From an uncultured Clostridia bacterium (lineage in GTDB: Bacteria > Bacillota > Clostridia > Peptostreptococcales > Anaerovoracaceae), in NCBI GenBank assembly GCA_934277655.1, contig CAKQVC010000037.1, positions 1 through 11,509 on the forward strand: 11,509 nucleotides of DNA, written 5' to 3'. The notes beneath the pieces were generated by a model that was given only the letters and a program-made list of their open reading frames with translations, was not told the DNA's origin and ran no database searches. Numbering within the stretch: the stretch's first letter is position 1; every line of letters starts with the position of its first letter. The position numbers and the translations under genes were made by a program. Positions 1-5,957 of the stretch are shown in pieces.

Positions 1-534
1 GCCTTCGTCTTTTTTTATGTATTCGATCAAAGTTCTGATCTTATCATGTTCCAGTTCAATATAAAGCTCGATCATACGTGTATGGTTTTCCACGTAGCGA
101 GTCATATAGTGCATATAGTAATTGGTAATCAGGATCAGAAAGAAGCAGACAATCGCTGCTCCGATCATGCCTGCACCGATAGCAATCCCCATTGCTGCCG
201 TTACCCATAACCCGGCTGCCGTTGTAAGGCCCTTGATCTGCCTCCGATCGGTAACGATGATGGTGCCTGCACCTAAGAAACCGATACCGCAGAGAAGCTG
301 AGATGGAATCCTGCTGATATCCGCAGCATTCGGAGACATCTGCGCAAAATACAGACCCATGATGGTCGATAATGCCGCACCCAGAGACACCAATGCAAAG
401 GTACGGATTCCTGCAGCGTATCTCTTGTTTGCTCGCTCAATTCCTACTACACTGCCTAAAAGTGTAGCAAGTATCAGCCTGGCTGATACTGACATAAGAT
501 TCAGATCCCGAAAAAAATCAAGTCCGTCTATCAT
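1..534 (-). CDS. mgtC: MgtC/SapB family membrane protein, C-terminus cut by window edge
   Basis: The gene runs off the left edge, so only the first 178 residues are seen. It is a polytopic inner-membrane protein of the MgtC/SapB family, linked in other bacteria to Mg2+ limitation and control of membrane energetics; its role here is inferred. Family hallmarks visible are GIERANKRYAAGIRTF (about residues 31-46), the glycine-rich GIGFLGAGTI (83-92) and IKGLTTAAGLWVTAAMGIAIG (100-120). These lie within four or five hydrophobic segments, followed by a more polar C-terminal stretch after residue 145, as expected for the soluble tail of longer members. The ATG at 534 overlaps the TGA of the cohesin gene as ATGA, so translation is probably coupled. 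A purine-rich AAGGGAAG stands about 10 bases before the start. It is the last visible gene of the envelope operon. Family assignment is firm; cellular role is not. Confidence 0.92.
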   Translation of the reverse strand, partial: MIDGLDFFRDLNLMSVSARLILATLLGSVVGIERANKRYAAGIRTFALVSLGAALSTIMGLYFAQMSPNAADISRIPSQLLCGIGFLGAGTIIVTDRRQIKGLTTAAGLWVTAAMGIAIGAGMIGAAIVCFFLILITNYYMHYMTRYVENHTRMIELYIELEHDKIRTLIEYIKKDEG

Positions 535-1643
535 ATTTTCTTTGTTCTTCCCTTTCTCTCAATTCTGCTGCTTTTCTTCACAGAATCTTTTAATATTCGA
601 ACCCGTAATACAAGAATCATCATCAACAATACTGCAAGCGTAACTCCAAAAATGACAAGCAGATATTTTGTTGCCTGATCCATGCCGGAAGCCGACTTTC
701 CACCCATCTGATCATTTGTATCCTGCCGGAATGTGTTCGTATCATTACCGTCGGCAAGCAGTGCATGATTGTCTATATCATTTGTCTGCTGTACATCCTG
801 GGCATCCGGATCACTGCCATCTTTACCACCAGATGACAAAGTATCCGTATTTCCATTCTTTGCAGCCCGATTGATCGTAATAACATAGGTTTTCGTTTTT
901 CCGTTTTCTGCCGTAACAATAATTTTTCGCACATTATCGCCGACAGAAAGTTTTCCTGAGCCGGAAACAGAAAGCTTCGCTTTACTATCTTCCTTGACAG
1001 CCGTAATACTGCATTGTTCTACGTTTTTTCCGACCCTTACAGTATATGCTGTCACATTCTTAGAAAATGCCGGAGATAATTCGCCGGCCGAAACTTTTAA
1101 TGATGCCAGGTCCGCATTGGATGCCGCTGACTTTGATGTGTTTTTTATCGTTATCGATGCATTTTTATCCGATGCCGACATTTCTGTCAGGTCAATATTA
1201 TAAATATCGGATGTGTTCAGCTTTACAGTCGATTTTCCTGCTGAGGCTGCTTTAAATTTCAGCTTGCACTGAAGGGAATTTTTTCCGGTACCATCACTCA
1301 TGTTAAAGACGACCGTGCCTCCACTGCCATGAGCCTCTGCACCAGAGCATGACTGATATGTCAGTATATCTGAATCATAAGTAATCCGACCGGTCGCAGA
1401 GCCAAACGTTCCTCCCGTATATTTAACAGTCAGAGTGATGACATCGTCTTTTTCGTAAGTACCTCCGCCGGAAAGAGATACGGCTGCTTCCTGTCCATAA
1501 GCCGTATCCGAAAAGAATACACCTGTGAGCAGCATTACAAAAAGCATGGTAATAGTACATGCCGTCCGCACCTGCTTTTGCAAGGACTTTCTGTGGACGA
1601 AGCATTCCACTCCCTCATTAAAATGTCCAACTCTTTCATTCAT
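531..1643 (-). CDS. Membrane-anchored cohesin-like domain protein with CLBS domain
   Basis: A 370-residue predicted surface protein. Residues 1-27 form an unusually long charged n-region; 28-48 are hydrophobic and end in a signal-peptidase-like AYG/QEA site near 50. Residues 52-168 resemble a cohesin: a beta-rich stretch with the diagnostic ITYDSDILTY (87-96), then LKFKAASAGKSTVKL (128-142) and a closing ASITIKN. Residues about 179-261 form a cadherin-like beta-sandwich (CLBS, PF12733 type), with LSPAFSKNVTAYTVRV and a closing KTYVITINRA. A polar Asp/Asn/Gly-rich linker (262-322) leads to a single membrane helix (327-349) and a basic 21-residue cytoplasmic tail. There is no LPXTG motif, so anchoring is by the helix. 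The gene lies 15 bp after the dockerin-bearing glucosaminidase gene, and its start follows AGAGGA at an 11-base spacing. I infer that it is the anchoring scaffold for that enzyme. The cohesin call rests on pattern, not on a search. Confidence 0.8.
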   Translation of the reverse strand: MNERVGHFNEGVECFVHRKSLQKQVRTACTITMLFVMLLTGVFFSDTAYGQEAAVSLSGGGTYEKDDVITLTVKYTGGTFGSATGRITYDSDILTYQSCSGAEAHGSGGTVVFNMSDGTGKNSLQCKLKFKAASAGKSTVKLNTSDIYNIDLTEMSASDKNASITIKNTSKSAASNADLASLKVSAGELSPAFSKNVTAYTVRVGKNVEQCSITAVKEDSKAKLSVSGSGKLSVGDNVRKIIVTAENGKTKTYVITINRAAKNGNTDTLSSGGKDGSDPDAQDVQQTNDIDNHALLADGNDTNTFRQDTNDQMGGKSASGMDQATKYLLVIFGVTLAVLLMMILVLRVRILKDSVKKSSRIERKGRTKKI

Positions 1644-1658
1644 GTTTAAACCCGTCCT

Positions 1659-3455
1659 CTATCCAATCTTATAGCTTCCTACAATATGTTTTTGTGTGTA
1701 CAAAACATCAAGAGAATTGATTCTTCCGTCCTCATTTATATCTGCTGCTTCCAGATAGGCATCCTTCAAGCGGGCTGTTCTGATAATATGTTTCTGTATC
1801 GACAGAGGATCTGCAGAATTGATCTTACCATCGCCATTAATATCCCCCTTGACTACAATCGGATAGGAAGCCGTTTTCTTGCCTGCCGTGTTGTAAACCG
1901 CTAACGTCATGCCAGTTGCAATATTCCCCGAAGTGACAGATTTTGAGGAGCTGTCAAGCACTGCAAATGTACCATTTTTTACCACTACTTTTCCCTTAAA
2001 CTTTGTATAGGAGGTTTCCGGAGTCACACCGTAAACACTTCCACCTAGTGTGTAGCCAGAGAGTGCCAGTGTCGGCTGCACCGGTTCTTCCGTGCTGGTC
2101 TGTCCGTTATTTGCTTTGGAAATCGTGACATAATAAGTTCTTATTTCGCCACTTCCCGCTTTTACTACGATCGCTGCTCTTGTATTGTTCGATGATAAAG
2201 TAATTTTCCCGATACCGGAGACCGTTGCCTCAGAGCTGTCTGCCGACGCACTGATGGTTACAGATGAAACCGATTTATCTACCACCAGTTCATAATTTGT
2301 CGTATACATGCTGAAATCAGGTGTCAGCGTATATCCTGCAATCTTCAGGCTCTTCAGATAATTATTCGTATCCCCACCGGAAGGTTTTTTGCATGCTGTC
2401 GTCGGCATATTTTCATAAACAGGAATGGAGAACATAAGGCTGCTGTCCATAATCTGTGTATAGCCTTTGCGCAGTGCCGCCGCTTCGCTTTCGGCTCCCT
2501 GGATATTCGTCATATACTGACCGCTACCTACGTTCGATGATCCGTTCATGACGTTCCACTTCTTAAAATACTGGGTATTTTTCCCTTTTGATACGTAGTT
2601 TTGACCGTAAAAAGATGCTCCACCTGCAATCGACTTGTACCGACTGTCCCATGGTCGTCCGTAAACACCGGACTGGGATGCATACCAGACACCTCTTGTT
2701 ACTGCGCTCATGGAGCTGGTTTTATAGGCACCTACATTAAAGTAGTTATAATAACCTTCATATCCGCTGACAGTGCCGGAAATACAACCACCGCCGCCAC
2801 GACTGCCCTGTTCGATCAATATCATAGAAGCAAGGACATAAGGATTCACTCCTGCCTGCTGCCCTGCATCCATCAGTGCGTCAGCATAAGTCGCATGAGT
2901 ATCTTCAGGAAATTCTCCCTCCATGAACGTGCCGCTTAGTATCGTCTGCAAGCCGGAAACGTTCTGGCTGGAACTATCGAAATCATGAGAAAGAAACTGA
3001 AAAACACCAGAGCTGTTCAGGAAATTTCTCGGATCCATATAATATTTCAAAATAGATTCGGAAGCACAGACCCATCCACCACTGTCATAACTGATATAGG
3101 TATTCGTATCCGGATCGTATGCCCCTTTTTCTGTAGATTTCCATGAAACCGGAGAAGATGCTGCTACCAAAGATGTTCCGATTTTACTTTCTCTGCGGAT
3201 TACTTCATCCCAGCTCAGTCCTGTCTGTGCACTTTTAAACACCCAGTTCGGATACTGCTCATGTAACGTCCTCAGGTAAGGCTTATAACTTTCCGGAAAC
3301 CCCTGGCTGTTCATATAGCTTTCAAAGGTACTGTCCGAAGAAGATGCTGCAAAAACCTCCTGAGAAGAAGTAAAAATCCCTGCTAAAGCCATGATCAAAA
3401 TCAATATTGACGTAAAAAACTGTTTTTTTCTGTTTTCTTTTTTATCTACTGCCAT
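1659..3455 (-). CDS. Secreted glucosaminidase (GH73-like) with CLBS and C-terminal type I dockerin
   Basis: A 598-residue exported peptidoglycan hydrolase, probably an endo-beta-N-acetylglucosaminidase acting on the glycan strands of the cell wall. Domains in order: signal peptide 1-36 (ILILIMALAGIF core, cleavage after VFA); catalytic module about 46-345; CLBS domain about 366-448; a beta-rich module about 459-536; dockerin 537-597. In the catalytic module, ASMILIEQGSRGGGG places a likely catalytic Glu at 215, followed by NYFNVGAYKTSS, as in LytD/GH73 enzymes. The dockerin has two 12-residue Ca2+ loops, DINGDGKINSAD and DINEDGRINSLD, each followed by a helix containing QKHI. All Ca2+ ligand positions (1, 3, 5, 9, 12) are filled. 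I chose the ATG at 3455 because GGGGGAAAAG sits directly before it; a TTG at 3467 would place that sequence inside the gene. The next gene encodes a cohesin-like membrane protein. Whether the hydrolase acts in growth, division or turnover is unknown. Confidence 0.88.
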   Translation of the reverse strand: MAVDKKENRKKQFFTSILILIMALAGIFTSSQEVFAASSSDSTFESYMNSQGFPESYKPYLRTLHEQYPNWVFKSAQTGLSWDEVIRRESKIGTSLVAASSPVSWKSTEKGAYDPDTNTYISYDSGGWVCASESILKYYMDPRNFLNSSGVFQFLSHDFDSSSQNVSGLQTILSGTFMEGEFPEDTHATYADALMDAGQQAGVNPYVLASMILIEQGSRGGGGCISGTVSGYEGYYNYFNVGAYKTSSMSAVTRGVWYASQSGVYGRPWDSRYKSIAGGASFYGQNYVSKGKNTQYFKKWNVMNGSSNVGSGQYMTNIQGAESEAAALRKGYTQIMDSSLMFSIPVYENMPTTACKKPSGGDTNNYLKSLKIAGYTLTPDFSMYTTNYELVVDKSVSSVTISASADSSEATVSGIGKITLSSNNTRAAIVVKAGSGEIRTYYVTISKANNGQTSTEEPVQPTLALSGYTLGGSVYGVTPETSYTKFKGKVVVKNGTFAVLDSSSKSVTSGNIATGMTLAVYNTAGKKTASYPIVVKGDINGDGKINSADPLSIQKHIIRTARLKDAYLEAADINEDGRINSLDVLYTQKHIVGSYKIG

Positions 3456-3466
3456 CTTTTCCCCCA
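3456..3466 (-). promoter_or_regulatory. Ribosome binding site that decides the glucosaminidase start
   Basis: Read on the minus strand, TTGGGGGAAAAG runs into ATG at 3455. The G-rich core is about 6 bases from that ATG, which fits a Shine-Dalgarno site. Using the upstream TTG (3467) would add four residues (fMet-Gly-Glu-Lys) and leave only CAGCTTT in front of it, a poor site. The shorter protein is therefore preferred. Confidence 0.6.
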
Positions 3467-3553
3467 AAAGCTGTCTTTTTTATTTCTGTTTCATTACGCT
3501 TTTCATGCTTTCATCCGCATTGCTTTCAGTTTTTTTCGAAAGCTTCTCTAAAT
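3456..3553 (-). other. 98-bp gap between tdk and the glucosaminidase gene, no clear terminator
   Basis: The gap holds one weak inverted repeat (GCTTTC at 3522-3527 with GAAAGC at 3538-3543, 10-base loop). On the minus strand no T-run follows it, so it is not a convincing intrinsic terminator. I see no good -10/-35 pair either. Read-through from the tdk promoter into the envelope genes is the simplest reading, but a weak internal promoter cannot be excluded. Confidence 0.35.
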
Positions 3554-4138
3554 CTATTTTTCCGGTCCCAGTCTGCCGTCATTGTAATGTTTCCTGCACA
3601 ACGACACATACATGTCATTCCCTCCCACTACAATCTGTTCCCCTTGTTTCACAAACTGTCCGTCAACAATTCTGGCCACCATGGTTGCTTTCCGTCCACA
3701 CCAGCAGATCGTCTTGATTTCTTCAATCTTGTCCGCATAAATAAGCATATAATATGAGCCTTCAAATAGCTCGTTTCGAAAATCGTTTTTCAGTCCGTAA
3801 GCCAGCACCGGCACGTCAAAACTATCTACAATCTCTACCAGTTCCTGAACATGATGTTTTTTTAAAAACTGACACTCATCGATCAAAACACAGTCAATTT
3901 TTCTTTTTTCGCTTTCCCGCATGAACATTTCAAGAATATTACTGTCATCGTTGACAATCATTGCTTCTCTCTGAATACCGATTCTTGAAGTTATGATTCC
4001 TGTCCCATAACGGTCGTCAATTGCCGGAACCAGCGTCATAACCTGCTTGCCGCGCTCCTCGTAATTATATGCAACCTTTATCAGTTCAATGGATTTGCCA
4101 GCATTCATGGTGCTGTATCTATAATATAGCTGTGCCAT
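3554..4138 (-). CDS. tdk: Thymidine kinase, type II
   Basis: Salvage enzyme that phosphorylates thymidine (and deoxyuridine) with ATP to give dTMP, in the cytoplasm. At 194 residues it is full length for the family. The P-loop YSTMNAGKS is at 8-16. DDRYG, SRIG and CVLIDECQFL follow, the last carrying the catalytic Glu at 88. The C-terminal lasso has GGNDMYVSLCRKH. The structural zinc site is complete: Cys145 and Cys147 (CWCGRKA), Cys181 and His184 (CRKH). The sequence is strikingly close in pattern to the Escherichia coli enzyme along its whole length. The start is supported by CAGGAGGACGTT directly before the ATG. The gene has its own promoter (4172-4200) and is followed, after 98 bp without an obvious terminator, by the dockerin/cohesin envelope genes, a link for which I see no metabolic reason. 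Confidence 0.97.
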   Translation of the reverse strand: MAQLYYRYSTMNAGKSIELIKVAYNYEERGKQVMTLVPAIDDRYGTGIITSRIGIQREAMIVNDDSNILEMFMRESEKRKIDCVLIDECQFLKKHHVQELVEIVDSFDVPVLAYGLKNDFRNELFEGSYYMLIYADKIEEIKTICWCGRKATMVARIVDGQFVKQGEQIVVGGNDMYVSLCRKHYNDGRLGPEK

Positions 4139-4171
4139 AACGTCCTCCTGTACCTTTTACATGCTGCTTAT

Positions 4172-4200
4172 ATTGTAAAGGAAAACGACAGGAAAAGCAA
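4172..4200 (-). promoter_or_regulatory. Sigma-A-type promoter for tdk
   Basis: On the minus strand, TTGCTT (4200-4195) and TACAAT (4177-4172) are separated by exactly 17 bases. Transcription would begin near 4165, leaving a leader of about 26 bases that contains the AGGAGG ribosome binding site. Two of six -35 bases and one of six -10 bases differ from consensus. The position and spacing make this a good prediction. Confidence 0.7.
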
Positions 4201-4214
4201 ATAAATTCTGACAG

Positions 4215-4234
4215 TGCCACAAACAATGCCACAA
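4215..4234. repeat. Two direct TGCCACAA copies upstream of the tdk promoter
   Basis: TGCCACAA occurs at 4215-4222 and again at 4227-4234, start-to-start distance 12 bases (TTGTGGCA on the minus strand). The pair lies about 15 bases upstream of the tdk -35 hexamer, where an activator or repressor could bind one face of the helix. I do not recognise the motif as a known operator. Confidence 0.4.
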
Positions 4235-4385
4235 TTTTTAAGGCGTGCTTGCCAGGGCTGAGCAAGGCTGAAATGATTTTTCGAAAAAACAAAAAAAATT
4301 ATCTGATTTTCAATTTCGTTCATTGTGGAATCCTATAGCCCCTCTGTTTTCTGTACAAGAATCAGGACAAGATTGCACCTATGTC
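4235..4385. other. Centre of the tdk/sstT divergent intergenic region
   Basis: The region between the two divergent genes (4139-4483) is 345 bp. Apart from the two promoters, the TGCCACAA pair and the dyad near sstT, the central part holds an A-rich run (about 4281-4299) and no open reading frame with a credible ribosome binding site. A reading frame crossing it on the minus strand starts inside sstT and has no family resemblance. I see no riboswitch or RNA gene. Confidence 0.4.
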
Positions 4386-4414
4386 TTGCTTTTTTGCGAA
4401 AAAAATGATATTCT
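4386..4414 (+). promoter_or_regulatory. Sigma-A-type promoter for sstT
   Basis: TTGCTT (4386-4391) and TATTCT (4409-4414) are separated by 17 bases. Transcription would start near 4421, giving a leader of about 63 bases before the ATG at 4484. The leader contains AGGAGAATAGGAGAAAG, two overlapping purine-rich ribosome binding candidates; the nearer AGGAG is about 12 bases from the start. The -10 matches four of six consensus bases, so confidence is moderate. Confidence 0.55.
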
Positions 4415-4427
4415 ACATCTATCGGGT

Positions 4428-4441
4428 ATTTCCCGGGGAAT
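4428..4441. promoter_or_regulatory. Near-palindrome at the start of the sstT leader, possible operator
   Basis: ATTTCCCGGGGAAT is a 14-base dyad with a single mismatched pair, centred on CCCGGG, lying about 8-21 bases after the predicted sstT transcription start. It could be a repressor site. An overlapping alternative is a short RNA hairpin, CGGG (4423-4426) with CCCG (4432-4435). I do not recognise a cognate regulator. Confidence 0.35.
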
Positions 4442-4483
4442 GATTTTTTTACAAAATATAGGAGAATAGGAGAAAGATTTCGT

Positions 4484-5704
4484 ATGAAAAAATTTTTAAG
4501 TGTATGGAACCGTCTTAGTCTGGTAAAACAGATTATCATCGGTTTACTTGTCGGCATTGTGCTCGCACTGGCATTCCCGACACAACTCGATGGATTCATT
4601 CCACTCTTCGGTAATATTTTTACAAGCGCATTAAAAGCTGTTGCGCCTGTTCTTGTTTTCTTTCTGGTTATGTATGCAATCGCACAGCACAAAACCGGAC
4701 AGAAAACAAACATGAAACGTATTTTGGTACTTTACCTGCTTGGTACCTTCCTTGCTGGTACACTTGCTGTAATCGTAAGTTTCATCTTCCCGGTCGGCTT
4801 AACTCTGGTTGCCGGTACTACAGATGTTACGCCGCCGGAAGGTATCGGATCCGTTCTGAAAACGCTGGTTTTCAATATTTTCTCGAATCCGGTCGATGCT
4901 TTACTTAACGCAAACTATATCGGTATTCTTGCATGGGCCGTTGTTTTAGGCATTGCTCTTCGCGGTGCATCTGATACAACCAAAACGTTCCTTGGCGAAA
5001 TTTCAGATGCAGTATCCTGCGTGGTAAGATGGGTTATCAACCTGGCACCTCTGGGTGTTATGGGTTTGGTCTTTGATTCCATCGCTACAACCGGTGTTGC
5101 TGCTCTTCTGGACTATGGTAAACTGATCGTGATCCTTGTCGCAACCATGTTCGCAGACGCTTTGATCATCAACCCGATCATTACCTATCTGAATATCCGC
5201 AAGAATCCATATCCATTAGTATTCAAGTGTATGAAAGACTCCGGAATCACAGCTTTCTTTACAAGATCTTCCGCTGCGAACATTCCGGTTAACATGAAGC
5301 TTTGTGAAGAACTGGGACTGGATAAAGATACATATTCCATTTCCATTCCTTTAGGTGCAACGATCAACATGGGTGGTGCTGCCATTACCATTTCAATCCT
5401 GACTCTGGCCGCAACTAACACACTGGGAATCGCCGTTGATTTCCCAACTGCTATTATCCTCTGCGTGCTTTCGGCAGTTTCCGCATGCGGTGCTTCCGGT
5501 GTTGCCGGTGGCTCCCTGCTGTTAATCCCGCTTGCATGCTCCCTGTTTGGTATTCCGAACGACATCGCAATGCAGGTTGTCGGCGTTGGTTTCATCATCG
5601 GTGTTATTCAGGACTCTTGTGAAACCGCCCTCAACTCTTTCACGGACGTTCTGTTTACTGCATGTGCTGAATTTGCAGACCGCAGAAAGAATGGCAATAA
5701 ATAA
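4484..5704 (+). CDS. sstT: Serine/threonine:Na+ symporter SstT
   Basis: Imports L-serine and L-threonine using the Na+ gradient across the cytoplasmic membrane; dicarboxylate/amino acid:cation symporter (DAACS) family. The product has 406 residues, full length for SstT. Many hydrophobic segments are present. Family signatures appear in the expected order in the C-terminal half: [13 protein letters not shown] (first serine-rich re-entrant hairpin), [17 protein letters not shown] (the NMxG motif of the substrate/Na+ site), [19 protein letters not shown] (second hairpin) and [16 protein letters not shown]. The full set separates SstT from the glutamate and dicarboxylate members of the family. 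It is the only plus-strand gene in the window and is monocistronic, with a promoter at 4386-4414 and a strong terminator at 5807-5865. Supply of serine, a major fermentation substrate in gut Clostridia, is a reasonable role. Confidence 0.96.
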   Translation: MKKFLSVWNRLSLVKQIIIGLLVGIVLALAFPTQLDGFIPLFGNIFTSALKAVAPVLVFFLVMYAIAQHKTGQKTNMKRILVLYLLGTFLAGTLAVIVSFIFPVGLTLVAGTTDVTPPEGIGSVLKTLVFNIFSNPVDALLNANYIGILAWAVVLGIALRGASDTTKTFLGEISDAVSCVVRWVINLAPLGVMGLVFDSIATTGVAALLDYGKLIVILVATMFADALIINPIITYLNIRKNPYPLVFKCMKDSGITAFFTRSSAANIPVNMKLCEELGLDKDTYSISIPLGATINMGGAAITISILTLAATNTLGIAVDFPTAIILCVLSAVSACGASGVAGGSLLLIPLACSLFGIPNDIAMQVVGVGFIIGVIQDSCETALNSFTDVLFTACAEFADRRKNGNK

Positions 5705-5806
5705 GCCAGAAGCGGAACTTATGCAGATGACAAATATGTTATGTATAGAAAAAGTGCATAAAAGACAAGTAAAAACGAGAATTAAATAAAGAAAAAATGA
5801 TAAAAA

Positions 5807-5865
5807 AGACTGGTACATCTATTGTGAATGCGGACATGTTTCACTTTCGTACCAGTCTGTTTTTA
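5807..5865. terminator. Bidirectional intrinsic terminator between sstT and sbcC
   Basis: AGACTGGTAC (5807-5816) pairs perfectly with GTACCAGTCT (5849-5858); the long loop carries a second small stem (GTGAA with TTCAC). On the plus strand the stem is followed by GTTTTTA, ending sstT. On the minus strand it is followed by a run of six T (the plus-strand A-run 5802-5807) and more T-rich sequence, so it should also stop transcripts leaving sbcC. Confidence 0.85.
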
Positions 5866-5880
5866 TTATGTAATGCAGGC

Positions 5881-5904
5881 AGTATCACTGTACTATGTGA
5901 CACT
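5881..5904. repeat. Imperfect inverted repeat between sstT and sbcC
   Basis: AGTATCAC (5881-5888) and GTGACACT (5897-5904) form an 8-base stem with one A:C mismatch as plus-strand RNA, or one G:U pair as minus-strand RNA, and an 8-base loop. No T-run follows in either direction. It lies in the probable 3' untranslated part of the sbcDC transcript. Confidence 0.4.
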
Positions 5905-5917
5905 ATGCAATGCATCT

Positions 5918-5949
5918 AACATTCCAATAGCTGGAACTTTTGGAATGTT
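5918..5949 (-). repeat. Perfect 10-bp hairpin just after the sbcC stop codon
   Basis: AACATTCCAA (5918-5927) pairs perfectly with TTGGAATGTT (5940-5949), with a 12-base loop. It begins 8 bases after the sbcC stop on the minus strand. It lacks a T-run, so it is not an intrinsic terminator by itself. It may protect the mRNA 3' end or act with the terminator at 5807-5865. Confidence 0.55.
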
Positions 5950-5957
5950 TCTCGAAT

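Noticed and set aside
531..700. Sortase-type anchoring of the cohesin protein
   Set aside because: No LPXTG-like motif precedes the C-terminal helix, and the 21-residue tail is longer than usual for sortase substrates; a plain membrane anchor fits better.
1659..1850. Generic calmodulin-like EF-hands instead of a dockerin
   Set aside because: Two 12-residue loops of DxNxDGxxNxxD form, each followed by a short QKHI helix, within about 60 C-terminal residues of a secreted enzyme, are the dockerin pattern; the entering helices of true EF-hands are absent.
3456..3467. TTG start giving a 602-residue glucosaminidase
   Set aside because: The ATG at 3455 has a G-rich ribosome binding site directly before it and leaves a normal signal peptide; the TTG has no good site upstream.
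3522..3543. Terminator after tdk
   Set aside because: The stem is only 6 bp and no T-run follows on the minus strand; the T-run seen is in the loop on the opposite strand.
4333..4713. 126-codon minus-strand reading frame over the start of sstT
   Set aside because: It lies antisense to sstT and its promoter region, and its protein resembles no family; sstT on the other strand is certain.
5522..5818. 98-codon minus-strand frame at the end of sstT
   Set aside because: It overlaps sstT and runs into the bidirectional terminator arm; no family features.
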